Assembly (NCBI GenBank): GCA_031256095.1
Contig: JAIRRG010000022.1
Location: 1-7,273, forward strand
DNA: 7,273 bases
Source: Desulfobulbaceae bacterium
GTDB taxonomy: Bacteria > Desulfobacterota > Desulfobulbia > Desulfobulbales > Desulfocapsaceae
Direction of reading: 5' to 3'
A program made the translations under genes and the position numbers. Below are positions 1 through 6,241 of the stretch, in pieces; the stretch's first letter is position 1, and each line of letters opens with the position of its first letter. The notes under the pieces were generated by a model. It was not told the DNA's origin. It made no database searches and worked only from the letters and a program-made list of their open reading frames with translations.

Positions 1-368
1 AGCCCTGTATAGCTGTCAAAATAGATGTCGCCCCTGTCGTAAACCGTTTGCAAAATTCGCCGCACTACCTCGACATGGGCCGGATCGGTGGTACGGATGA
101 AATTGTCGGGGGCGCAGGCGAGCAGCGGCCAGGTATCGCGGAATTTGCCGCTAATTCTATCGGCGTAGACGCGGGGCTCGATATCTTGGCGGGCGGCGGC
201 CTCGGCAATCTTGTCGCCGTGTTCGTCGGTGCCGGTCTGAAAGCGGACACGCTCGCCGCGCAGCCGCTGAAAACGGCTGTAGGCGTCGGCGACAATGGTC
301 GTATAGGCGTGGCCAATATGCGGCTCGGCGTTGACGTAATAAATCGGCGTGGTGATATAGACGCTCAA
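1..368 (-). CDS. metG: Methionyl-tRNA synthetase, N-terminal part (partial)
   Basis: Cytoplasmic class I aminoacyl-tRNA synthetase that charges tRNA-Met with methionine. The visible 122 codons begin with S-V-Y-I-T-T-P-I-Y-Y-V-N and contain the class I signature HIGH (in E-P-H-I-G-H-A-Y) near residues 18-21. The TGTDEHG block that follows is typical of MetG. The KMSKS loop, zinc-knuckle cysteines and anticodon-binding domain lie beyond the window edge, so the 3' end is missing only because the window stops. I chose TTG at 366-368 as start: AAGGAG lies 8 bases upstream (377-382) and the protein starts where the family usually does. The gene begins 18 bases after the ricT stop and is in the same reading frame as ricT, so the two are almost certainly cotranscribed. 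An in-frame TTG at 384-386 is a less likely start because it lies upstream of the ribosome binding site. Confidence 0.93.
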   Translation of the reverse strand, partial: MSVYITTPIYYVNAEPHIGHAYTTIVADAYSRFQRLRGERVRFQTGTDEHGDKIAEAAARQDIEPRVYADRISGKFRDTWPLLACAPDNFIRTTDPAHVEVVRRILQTVYDRGDIYFDSYTG

Positions 369-386
369 AACAGCTTCTCCTTTCAA

Positions 387-1322
387 TCAGGCGGGCGGCG
401 GCTCGCCGTCTTCCCCTTTGCGGCCTTTATCCGTGGTTTTTTTCACCGCTTTGTCAACGCGCGCCGGTTCACGTTCGCAATGCTGCCACTCGCCGAGCGG
501 CAACTGCCGCTCGGCGCCCTCGTCGTTCTGGACAACGATCGTTTGGCGCAGCGGATTCTGACTTTTAACGCGGACGAGTTCGCCGCCAAGCTTAATCCTC
601 TTGCCTACTTTTGGCATATTTTTTCGTAATTGACGATAGGTTTCGTATTCATGTTCCAAACAGCACAACAGGCGGTTACAAAGGCCGGAAATTTTTGCCG
701 GATTGAGCAGCAGGTCCTGCTCTTTGGCCATTTTGATGGTCACGGAATCAAAATCGTTCATAAAGGCAACGCAGCACAATTCACGGCCACAGGCACCGAG
801 GCCGCCCAGCATTTTGGTCTCGTGGCGGACCCCAACTTGGCGCATCTCAACCCTGGTGCGAAATTCCCGTACCAGGTCCTTGACCAAGGCCCGGAAATCG
901 ACACGATTGTCGGCAGTGAAATAAAAGATGATTTTGGCGCCGTTGAAAAAACGCTCGACCCGCACCAAGCGCATTTCCAACTGATGTTTTTCCACCAGTT
1001 CCTGACAAATATGAAACGCCTCATCCTCTTGGCGGATCAGATCGTGGTACTGGGCACGCTCGTCAGCGGTAGCCAAGCGCAGTACGGCATAATCCAATTG
1101 CGTGGCGCCAGCCATGGCACAGCGCATCGGCGCCATGCCGACGACCATAGCCGGTTCGAGGCCATGCGGCGCCGCCACCATCACCATCTGATCCCGCGTA
1201 AAACCGCCCTCATCACCACGGGCGCCAATGATCAGGCCACCGTCGCGAAAACGCAGGCGATAACGATAATGCCGGACCGCATCCTCTTGCTCTGGGAGGC
1301 TTTCCCCCGCCGTATTGTCCAT
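387..1322 (-). CDS. ricT: PSP1-domain protein, RicT/YaaT family
   Basis: 311-residue protein of the PSP1 family. In Bacillus subtilis RicT (YaaT) works with RicA and RicF in an iron-sulphur-containing complex that promotes RNase Y-dependent mRNA maturation; whether partners exist here cannot be seen. The PSP1 core shows two C-x4-C-C clusters, C178/C183/C184 (in A-C-G-R-E-L-C-C) and C215/C220/C221 (in L-C-N-R-L-L-C-C). These are the residues expected to bind the Fe-S cluster, and all six are present. The block K-M-A-K-E-Q-D-L-L-L-N-P-x-K-I-S-G is characteristic. The C-terminal tail (about 288-311) is charged and lysine-rich, probably disordered. The ATG at 1320-1322 is the first start after an in-frame TAA two codons upstream. 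No good Shine-Dalgarno precedes it, only an AT-rich leader. It sits just upstream of metG in the same frame. The family call is strong; the cellular role outside Firmicutes is inferred. Confidence 0.9.
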   Translation of the reverse strand: MDNTAGESLPEQEDAVRHYRYRLRFRDGGLIIGARGDEGGFTRDQMVMVAAPHGLEPAMVVGMAPMRCAMAGATQLDYAVLRLATADERAQYHDLIRQEDEAFHICQELVEKHQLEMRLVRVERFFNGAKIIFYFTADNRVDFRALVKDLVREFRTRVEMRQVGVRHETKMLGGLGACGRELCCVAFMNDFDSVTIKMAKEQDLLLNPAKISGLCNRLLCCLEHEYETYRQLRKNMPKVGKRIKLGGELVRVKSQNPLRQTIVVQNDEGAERQLPLGEWQHCEREPARVDKAVKKTTDKGRKGEDGEPPPA

Positions 1323-1399
1323 ATATTAAAAAAGTACCAGTTTAATTGGAAACAACGCTGTCTCGCGGCAATTCTTGGTAAAAAAACAACGCGGCCACG

Positions 1400-1408
1400 A
1401 CTATACCA
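1400..1408 (-). promoter_or_regulatory. Candidate extended -10 promoter for ricT-metG
   Basis: On the minus strand the sequence TGGTATAGT forms an extended -10 element (TG-n-TATAGT, 5 of 6 matches to TATAAT) in the 143-bp gap between the aldolase stop and the ricT start. A start about 7 bases downstream would give a leader of roughly 70 nt. No convincing -35 box is present at the usual distance, which an extended -10 can tolerate. The surrounding sequence is AT-rich, with an A-run just upstream. This is a pattern match only. Confidence 0.35.
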
Positions 1409-1447
1409 TTTTTTTTCCAATCGGCAGCGGAATATGCGGGCTGGGCC

Positions 1448-1462
1448 GCCATCGGCGATGGC
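1448..1462. repeat. Small perfect hairpin after the aldolase stop codon
   Basis: GCCATC-GGC-GATGGC is a perfect inverted repeat lying 4 bases beyond the aldolase stop on the minus strand. It could stabilise the 3' end of the mtnA-aldolase transcript. It is not followed by a T-run on the minus strand, so I do not call it an intrinsic terminator. Confidence 0.4.
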
Positions 1463-1465
1463 TAG

Positions 1466-2062
1466 TCAGAGCGGGCGTGGCCCGGTAATTTTTCCCAACC
1501 AGCGCAGACATAAGCCGCCGCACGAGGCCATATCTGGGCCGGTGGCGACAAAACCGTGATCACGCAGCACGAAAAAATCGCACTGCCCGGCAAGGCGCCA
1601 GGCGGCTTCGGCCAGCTCGCCGCTACCGTAGGGCAGCGGACAAGGGCTTTGCGGCAGCCCCAGGGCTTCCGCCTCGCGGGTAATAACCTCATGGTGACCA
1701 TGAAACACCGCGCCTATCTGCGGAAAATGCTGGTACAGCAGGGCATGCAGCATCGTTTCCGAAGATGGCTCACGGCCGCCACGCGCCTCAACGCGCCCGG
1801 CGGCGACATCACAACCGACCACTTCAACGAAGGCGTCATCTGTCAGATTATCTTTCAGGCCAATGGCCGTTCCCGTGATGATGAAGGAATTTTCGGCGCG
1901 AAAGCTGAGGTTGCCGCTGGAACCGCCGGGATACGGCGGCGCCAATCCTCTGTCATGAAAGATGCGGCACCAGCGGCGGAGTTCCGGCAGCAGCCGATGG
2001 CGGGGCGGTTCGTGACCAAGAAATGAAGTGGTGAAGCGAACACCTTGGTATTCTTCACTCAT
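1466..2062 (-). CDS. Class II aldolase, probable 5-(methylthio)ribulose-1-phosphate aldolase (Ald2-type)
   Basis: 198-residue zinc-dependent class II aldolase/adducin-fold enzyme. The phosphate-binding and metal site of the fuculose-1-phosphate aldolase type is complete: G-G-S-S-G-N at 46-51, T-G at 63-64, S-S-E at 100-102 with the catalytic Glu E102, zinc ligands H121 and H123 (in F-H-G-H), and a third His H169 (in R-D-H-G). The related dehydratase MtnB/APIP has a Cys zinc ligand at the place of the SSE motif; its absence here argues for aldol cleavage. The ATG overlaps the mtnA stop as ATGA, so translation is coupled, and the isomerase product is the likely substrate. The expected reaction is cleavage of 5-methylthioribulose-1-phosphate to 2-(methylthio)acetaldehyde and dihydroxyacetone phosphate. 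5-deoxyribulose-1-phosphate is a plausible second substrate, giving acetaldehyde and DHAP. The family is certain; the substrate is inferred from motif and neighbour. It is somewhat shorter than typical aldolases (about 210-230 residues). Confidence 0.85.
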   Translation of the reverse strand: MSEEYQGVRFTTSFLGHEPPRHRLLPELRRWCRIFHDRGLAPPYPGGSSGNLSFRAENSFIITGTAIGLKDNLTDDAFVEVVGCDVAAGRVEARGGREPSSETMLHALLYQHFPQIGAVFHGHHEVITREAEALGLPQSPCPLPYGSGELAEAAWRLAGQCDFFVLRDHGFVATGPDMASCGGLCLRWLGKITGPRPL

Positions 2063-3084
2063 GGCAGTAAAGCCTGGCCTATATTCTCCGGCTTAAAAAT
2101 CCCTTTTTCCGTGATGATGCCGGTAATCAAAGCGGCGGGCGTCACGTCAAAAGCCGGGTTGGAGGCGGTGGACGACGGCGAGGCAACGCGAATCGTCCGC
2201 ATGACGCCATTTTCATCCGGCCCGCTCTGATACAACACTTCCACCGGGTCGCGTTCCTCAATCGGGATGGCGTCCCCGGACGGGCAAGCCGCGTCCACCG
2301 TTGATGTTGGCGCGGCGACATAAAATGGGACGCCGAAATACCGGGCGGCCAGGGCCTTTTCCAGGGTGCCGATTTTGTTGGCGGCATCGCCATTGGCAGC
2401 AACGCGATCGGCGCCGACGATCATCAGGTCAATTTGGCCGCGGGCCATGAGGAAGGCACAGGCGTTGTCGGCGATGATGGCGTGGGCGATGCCTTCGCCA
2501 TACAGTTCCCAGGCGGTCAGGCGAGCGCCCTGGCCACGGGGCCGCGTCTCATCGGCGTAGACGAAGGGATTCTTGCCCTGCCTGGCGGCGACATAGACCG
2601 GGGCCAAGGCCGAGCCGTAATCGGTAAAGGCCAGCCAGCCAGCATTGCAGTGGGTGGCGAGGCGGCAGTTTTCCGGCAGCAGCGCCGCTCCGTATTCACC
2701 GATAGCCTGACAAGCGGCACAATCCTCGTCGGCAATCTTTTCCGCTTCGGCCACGGCCAGTCCGGCGCCACCGGCCAGACCAGCGGCAAAAACCCGCTCA
2801 ACCGCATAAAAGAGATTACGCGCCGTTGGCCGCGTCGCTTCGATCGCCGTCTTGGCCAGCGCCGCGTCGTCGCCAGCGAGAAAAGCCTGGGCCATGGCAT
2901 AGCCAGCGGCCGAACCTATGGCGCCAGCGCCGCGGACAACCATGGTCTGGATGGCGCCGCAGGTGGCGCGGTAGTCCGGGCAGTCATGAATCTGAAAGGA
3001 AAAGGGCAGTTGATTCTGCTCGATCATTTTGACGGTTTCGCCGGCAAGCCAGACCGTACGATAGTGGATACCACTGACAAGCAT
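2059..3084 (-). CDS. mtnA: S-methyl-5-thioribose-1-phosphate isomerase
   Basis: 341-residue cytoplasmic aldose-ketose isomerase of the eIF2B-related family, converting 5-methylthioribose-1-phosphate to 5-methylthioribulose-1-phosphate. Family marks in order: V-V-R-G-A-G-A-I-G (49-57), R-P-T-A-R-N-L (85-91), T-H-C-N-A-G-W (144-150) with the catalytic Cys C146, the D-E-T-R-P-R-x-Q-G-A-R block (178-188), and G-A-D-R-V-A-x-N-G-D-A-A-N-K-I-G-T (224-240) with the catalytic Asp D226. The length is normal. AAGGA lies 7 bases ahead of the ATG at 3082-3084. The glycine in RGAGAIG stands where many MtnA proteins have proline (RGAPAIG), so a deoxyribose-phosphate isomerase branch is possible. The stop overlaps the aldolase start by 4 bp. 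The methionine-salvage genes mtnB, C, D, K and E are not in the window, and the MTA phosphorylase must be elsewhere. Confidence 0.92.
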   Translation of the reverse strand: MLVSGIHYRTVWLAGETVKMIEQNQLPFSFQIHDCPDYRATCGAIQTMVVRGAGAIGSAAGYAMAQAFLAGDDAALAKTAIEATRPTARNLFYAVERVFAAGLAGGAGLAVAEAEKIADEDCAACQAIGEYGAALLPENCRLATHCNAGWLAFTDYGSALAPVYVAARQGKNPFVYADETRPRGQGARLTAWELYGEGIAHAIIADNACAFLMARGQIDLMIVGADRVAANGDAANKIGTLEKALAARYFGVPFYVAAPTSTVDAACPSGDAIPIEERDPVEVLYQSGPDENGVMRTIRVASPSSTASNPAFDVTPAALITGIITEKGIFKPENIGQALLP

Positions 3085-3116
3085 AAGGATTTCCTTCGGT
3101 AGGCGATGGTGAGAGA

Positions 3117-3145
3117 AATATCAAACGATACCAATTTGACATCAA
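3117..3145 (-). promoter_or_regulatory. Probable sigma-70 promoter of mtnA-aldolase
   Basis: On the minus strand TTGATG (3140-3145, 4 of 6 to TTGACA) and GATATT (3117-3122, 4 of 6 to TATAAT) are separated by exactly 17 bases. Transcription would start near 3110, giving a leader of about 26 nt that includes the ribosome binding site. The -35 box lies partly inside the palindrome at 3142-3159, which supports both being functional. Neither hexamer is strong, which would suit a regulated promoter. Confidence 0.45.
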
Positions 3146-3159
3146 TATCGCGATATTGA
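3142..3159. promoter_or_regulatory. Perfect 18-bp palindrome, candidate operator for mtnA-aldolase
   Basis: TCAATATCGCGATATTGA is its own exact reverse complement over 18 bases. It lies 58-75 bases upstream of the mtnA start codon and overlaps the -35 box of the probable promoter. Position and perfect dyad symmetry are typical of a dimeric repressor site, for example an ArsR-, TetR- or MarR-type protein. No regulator gene is in the window. SahR, an ArsR-family regulator of SAM-cycle genes in Proteobacteria, is one candidate by function, but I cannot confirm its motif from the sequence. Confidence 0.55.
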
Positions 3160-3172
3160 ACTTGTCATTGCC

Positions 3173-3193
3173 ACCTGCCTGCTCCAGGCAGGT
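3173..3193. repeat. Perfect 8-bp stem hairpin between the nitrilase gene and mtnA
   Basis: ACCTGCCT (3173-3180) and AGGCAGGT (3186-3193) form a GC-rich stem with a 5-base loop, downstream of the nitrilase stop and upstream of the mtnA promoter. It could attenuate read-through from the nitrilase gene. No T-run follows on either strand, so it is not a classical intrinsic terminator. Confidence 0.45.
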
Positions 3194-3278
3194 CTGCTAC
3201 AGGCGGGCCGCGAACGAAGCGAAGTGGGAAGCTTCCGCCTTCTGCAGTCCCGCGCAGAATGGTGGACTTTCTATTTTC

Positions 3279-3306
3279 GATCCCTGATACCTGATCCCTG
3301 TCACCT
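3279..3306. repeat. Four tandem 7-bp repeats at the nitrilase stop codon
   Basis: On the plus strand the units are GATCCCT, GATACCT, GATCCCT and GTCACCT, with no gaps. On the minus strand they read AGGTGAC, AGGGATC, AGGTATC, AGGGATC. The first minus-strand unit includes the TGA stop of the nitrilase gene. This is a short microsatellite-like array with one or a few substitutions per unit. Confidence 0.6.
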
Positions 3307-4131
3307 GTGCCCCGACAAGCGCCGATGCCGCAAGGCTGGCAAGCAGCCGCGGACTTTCTCGATTCTCGCCGGATCGACCGTCCCGCTGACGACGCCCTCA
3401 CCGTGCGGCAGACAGGACAGGATGTCGCCCCACGGGTCGATCAGCATTGAGTGGCCGTAGGTTTCGTGCCTGTTCATGTGGCTACCGTCCTGGCCGGCGG
3501 CAAGAACGTAGCACTGGTTTTCAATGGCGCGGGCGCGCAGCAGAACTTCCCAATGGGCGCGACCCGTCGTCGCGGTAAAGGCGGCGGGAACAACGGTAAG
3601 CGCCACTGCGCCGAAGCTGCGGTAAAGTTCCGGGAAACGCAGGTCGTAGCAGATCGACAAGGCGACGCGACCACAGGGCGCGGCAAAGGTCACCGGCGTG
3701 TTGCCGGCTTCGATCATCTGCGCCTCGTCATATGCTTCTTCGCCGTAAGCGAATTGAAAGAGATGGATTTTGTCGTAGCGCGCCCGCCGCCCGCCGTCCG
3801 GCCCATAGGCGAGGCAGGCGCTCCGGGCGCGCTGTGCTTCCGGAGCACCGGAAGTACTGCTGCGAAGAGGGACACAGCCGCCGATTAAGTAAATGCCATG
3901 TGCCCGCGCCGTCTCGGCAAGAAAGCGCTGCTGCGCGCCGTCGCCGTCCTCTTCGTAGGCGGCCCGTCGCGCCGAGAGCGACGCCCCCAGCATGGCGAAA
4001 TACTCGGGCAACAAAACCAGTTCGGCGCCGGCGCTAACGGCCTCGGCAATCAGGCGCCGCGCCGCCACCAGATTTGCCCCGACTTCCGGGCCAGACCGCA
4101 TTTGGACAGCGGCGACATTCATGCTGCGCAT
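3301..4131 (-). CDS. Carbon-nitrogen hydrolase, Nit1/Nit2-like amidase of the nitrilase superfamily
   Basis: 276-residue protein with the complete Glu-Lys-Cys triad of the nitrilase superfamily: E43 (L-L-P-E-Y-F), K121 (R-Y-D-K-I-H-L-F) and C161 (S-I-C-Y-D-L-R-F-P-E-L-Y). The tail R-x-x-L-P-A-L-R-H-R-R-L is typical of bacterial Nit1/Nit2-like proteins. Relatives hydrolyse omega-amides such as 2-oxoglutaramate or deaminated glutathione, a metabolite-repair role in the cytoplasm. The start at 4129-4131 has AGGAG 6 bases upstream; a second ATG three codons in is less well placed. It is upstream of mtnA, but a 216-bp gap with a hairpin and a promoter candidate separates them, so an operon is doubtful. 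A role like MtnU, the omega-amidase acting on 2-oxo-4-methylthiobutyramate in methionine salvage, is possible but would need the full salvage pathway. The family is sure; the substrate is not. Confidence 0.88.
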   Translation of the reverse strand: MRSMNVAAVQMRSGPEVGANLVAARRLIAEAVSAGAELVLLPEYFAMLGASLSARRAAYEEDGDGAQQRFLAETARAHGIYLIGGCVPLRSSTSGAPEAQRARSACLAYGPDGGRRARYDKIHLFQFAYGEEAYDEAQMIEAGNTPVTFAAPCGRVALSICYDLRFPELYRSFGAVALTVVPAAFTATTGRAHWEVLLRARAIENQCYVLAAGQDGSHMNRHETYGHSMLIDPWGDILSCLPHGEGVVSGTVDPARIEKVRGCLPALRHRRLSGHR

Positions 4132-4438
4132 GGCGCTCTCCTATGGCCATATCTATCAACTGCCGAAAGGACGAATTGACTGCCACCCTGGCTACCCTTG
4201 GTTTGTAACGAGGGATAAATGGTTTCGGCCCCTCGCCTGAAGACGACGGGCCACGGCATTCGCCCAGGCGTTGGCGACAGCCTTGGCGGCACAGCTTGCG
4301 GCTTACGCCGTTTCCGGCTATATTCTCTGCCCCTCGCGGGTTTCGTAGGCAATCCGCAATGTATTCACCAAGGCATTTCGTCTTTATTTCATCATTGGCC
4401 GTTTCCGTCAAGCCTGACGAGGCGGCAAGGACAGATTC
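4132..4438. other. Divergent intergenic region between the nitrilase gene and typA
   Basis: This 307-base stretch separates two divergently transcribed genes. It contains the ribosome binding sites of both (minus-strand AGGAG at 4138-4142, plus-strand AAGGA at 4427-4431) and a good typA promoter candidate at 4296-4324. I found no convincing promoter for the nitrilase gene and no gene of its own. The ORFs that cross it have no family features. Confidence 0.7.
4296..4324 (+). promoter_or_regulatory. Probable sigma-70 promoter of typA
   Basis: TTGCGG (4296-4301, 3 of 6 to TTGACA) and TATATT (4319-4324, 5 of 6 to TATAAT) are spaced by exactly 17 bases. Transcription would start near 4331, leaving a leader of roughly 107 nt before the typA ATG. 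The leader has no obvious riboswitch fold that I can recognise. Confidence 0.5.
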
Positions 4439-6241
4439 ATGCAGCAGCAGTTAATTCGCAACGTGGCAATCATCGCCCACGTTGACCATGGTAAAACCAC
4501 CCTTGTCGATCAATTATTTCGCCATTCCGGCATGTTCCGCGATAACCAGCAGGTGGCGGAGCGCCTGATGGATTCCATGGATTTGGAGCGCGAGCGCGGC
4601 ATCACCATCACCGCCAAAAACGGCTCGTACACCTTCGCCGACCATTGGATCAACATCATCGACACGCCGGGACACGCTGATTTTGGCGGTCAGGTCGAGC
4701 GGGTGCTGGGCATGGCCGACGGCGCCTTGCTCCTCGTCGATGCCCAGGAAGGGCCGATGCCGCAGACCTATTTCGTCCTAAAAAAAGCCCTGGAAAACCA
4801 TCTGCCGGTCATCGTCGTCATCAACAAGATCGACAAACCGGCGGCTCGCTGCGCCTGGGTGGTTGATCAGGTCTTCGATCTCTTCGTCAAACTGAACGCC
4901 CCCGACGCCATTCTCGATTTTCCCGTGGTCTATACCTCGGCCAAACAGGGCTACGCCTTGAGCCAACCTGACGACCAGATAACGGATGGCGGCAACATGG
5001 ATATTGTCTCGCGCATGATCATCGACCATATCCCGGCGCCGGGCGGCAGCCCCGACGAACCGCTGCAAATGCAGGTGGCGACCATCGACTATTCGCCCTA
5101 TCTCGGGCGGCTGGGCATCGGCAAGGTGGTCAACGGCCGGCTGTCGATTAATCAGCCGGTGGCGGTGGCGCGGCGCGATGGCTCGGTGAAGCCGGTGCGC
5201 ATCGCCAAAATTTACCGCTTTCACCGCGACGGCAAAGAGACGGTGGAGAGCGCCGGTTGCGGCGAAATCGTCGCCGTTGCCGGCATGGAGGACGTCACCG
5301 TCGGCGTCACCTTCACCGACCCGGACAATCCGAGACCGCTGCCGGTAATCAACATTGATCCGCCGACGATTTCGATGAACTTCATCCCCAACGATTCTCC
5401 CTTCGCCGGTAAGGAAGGCAAATTCGTCACCTCGCGCCACATTGAGGAGCGGCTGCAACGCGAGGTGCTGGCCGATGTCGCCTTGCATGTCGAGCCGATG
5501 ACAGAAGGAATCGGTTATAAAGTGTCAGGGCGCGGCGAGCTGCACCTGTCAATCCTGATCGAAAAAATGCGCCGCGAGCAGTACGAGTTTCAGGTAACCC
5601 GGCCTGAAGTGATCATGAAGGCAGAAAACGGCCAGTTGCTTGAACCTTACGAGCGCCTGACCGTCGATGTCGATGAGCAGTTTCAGGGCGCGGTCATTGA
5701 AAAACTCGGCAAACTGCGCGGCCAGCTCGTGGAAATGAGCATGGAAAACGGCATGGTACGCATGGTCTTTACGATACCAACGCGCGGCCTGCTCGGCTAC
5801 CGTTCGCAGTTCCTGACCGACACAAAGGGTATGGGCATGATGTCCTATATCTTCGACGATTACGGGCCGCACGCTGGCGACATCGTCAACCGCGTCAACG
5901 GCGTCCTCGCGGTCAAGGAGCCATGCGTCGCCGTCGCCTACGCCCTGTGGAACTTGCAGGATCGCGGCAAACTCTTCATCGGCCCCGGCGCGCCGCTCTA
6001 CACCGGGCAGATCATCGGCGAGAACAGCCGCGCCGTCGATATGGTGGTCAATCCGGCTAAAGGGAAAAAGCTGACCAACATGCGGGCCTCCGGCTCGGAC
6101 GAGGCGGTCATCCTGACGCCTCCCGTGAAGATGAGCCTTGAGGATTGCATCGCCTACATCAACGATGACGAACTGGTCGAGGTGACGCCGAAAGCCATCC
6201 GCCTGCGGAAAAAACCAGGTGTGCGGCTACCGGGGGCGTGA
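4439..6241 (+). CDS. typA: Ribosome-binding translational GTPase TypA/BipA
   Basis: 600-residue translation-factor GTPase related to EF-G and LepA. It binds the 70S ribosome and supports 50S assembly and growth at low temperature or under stress. The G domain is complete: G1 A-H-V-D-H-G-K-T (13-20), G2 R-G-I-T-I (53-57), G3 D-T-P-G-H (75-79), G4 N-K-I-D (129-132), and G5 T-S-A-K (166-169). Then come the beta-barrel domain II, the EF-G-like domains (R-G-E-L-H-L-S-I-L-I-E near 365-375), and the TypA-specific C-terminal domain with G-L-L-G-Y-R-S-Q-F and the N-M-R-A-S-G-S-D block. The length matches the family (about 600-615). AAGGA at 4427-4431 lies 7 bases before the ATG. It stands alone, divergent from the nitrilase gene. 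The last 88 bases overlap the read-through end of the antisense lipoprotein ORF, which I regard as non-functional there. Confidence 0.97.
   Translation: MQQQLIRNVAIIAHVDHGKTTLVDQLFRHSGMFRDNQQVAERLMDSMDLERERGITITAKNGSYTFADHWINIIDTPGHADFGGQVERVLGMADGALLLVDAQEGPMPQTYFVLKKALENHLPVIVVINKIDKPAARCAWVVDQVFDLFVKLNAPDAILDFPVVYTSAKQGYALSQPDDQITDGGNMDIVSRMIIDHIPAPGGSPDEPLQMQVATIDYSPYLGRLGIGKVVNGRLSINQPVAVARRDGSVKPVRIAKIYRFHRDGKETVESAGCGEIVAVAGMEDVTVGVTFTDPDNPRPLPVINIDPPTISMNFIPNDSPFAGKEGKFVTSRHIEERLQREVLADVALHVEPMTEGIGYKVSGRGELHLSILIEKMRREQYEFQVTRPEVIMKAENGQLLEPYERLTVDVDEQFQGAVIEKLGKLRGQLVEMSMENGMVRMVFTIPTRGLLGYRSQFLTDTKGMGMMSYIFDDYGPHAGDIVNRVNGVLAVKEPCVAVAYALWNLQDRGKLFIGPGAPLYTGQIIGENSRAVDMVVNPAKGKKLTNMRASGSDEAVILTPPVKMSLEDCIAYINDDELVEVTPKAIRLRKKPGVRLPGA

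Noticed and set aside
1391..1465. Intrinsic terminator after the aldolase gene
   Set aside because: A hairpin exists at 1448-1462 but the minus strand has an A-run, not a T-run, downstream.
48..1559. Long plus-strand ORFs (193 and 309 codons) opposite metG and ricT
   Set aside because: They lie antisense to genes with clear family motifs, and their translations show no domain features. GC-rich coding DNA commonly leaves such open antisense frames.
1556..3102. Plus-strand ORFs of 156 and 222 codons opposite the aldolase and mtnA
   Set aside because: They are antisense to enzymes with complete catalytic motifs, without recognisable protein features.
4034..4411. Minus-strand 125-codon ORF across the nitrilase start and the typA leader
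   Set aside because: It overlaps the nitrilase N-terminus in another frame, covers both gene starts and has an Arg/Cys-rich, low-plausibility composition.
4778..5488. Minus-strand 236-codon ORF inside typA
   Set aside because: It is a shadow of typA: His/Asp/Arg-rich composition typical of reverse frames, no motif.
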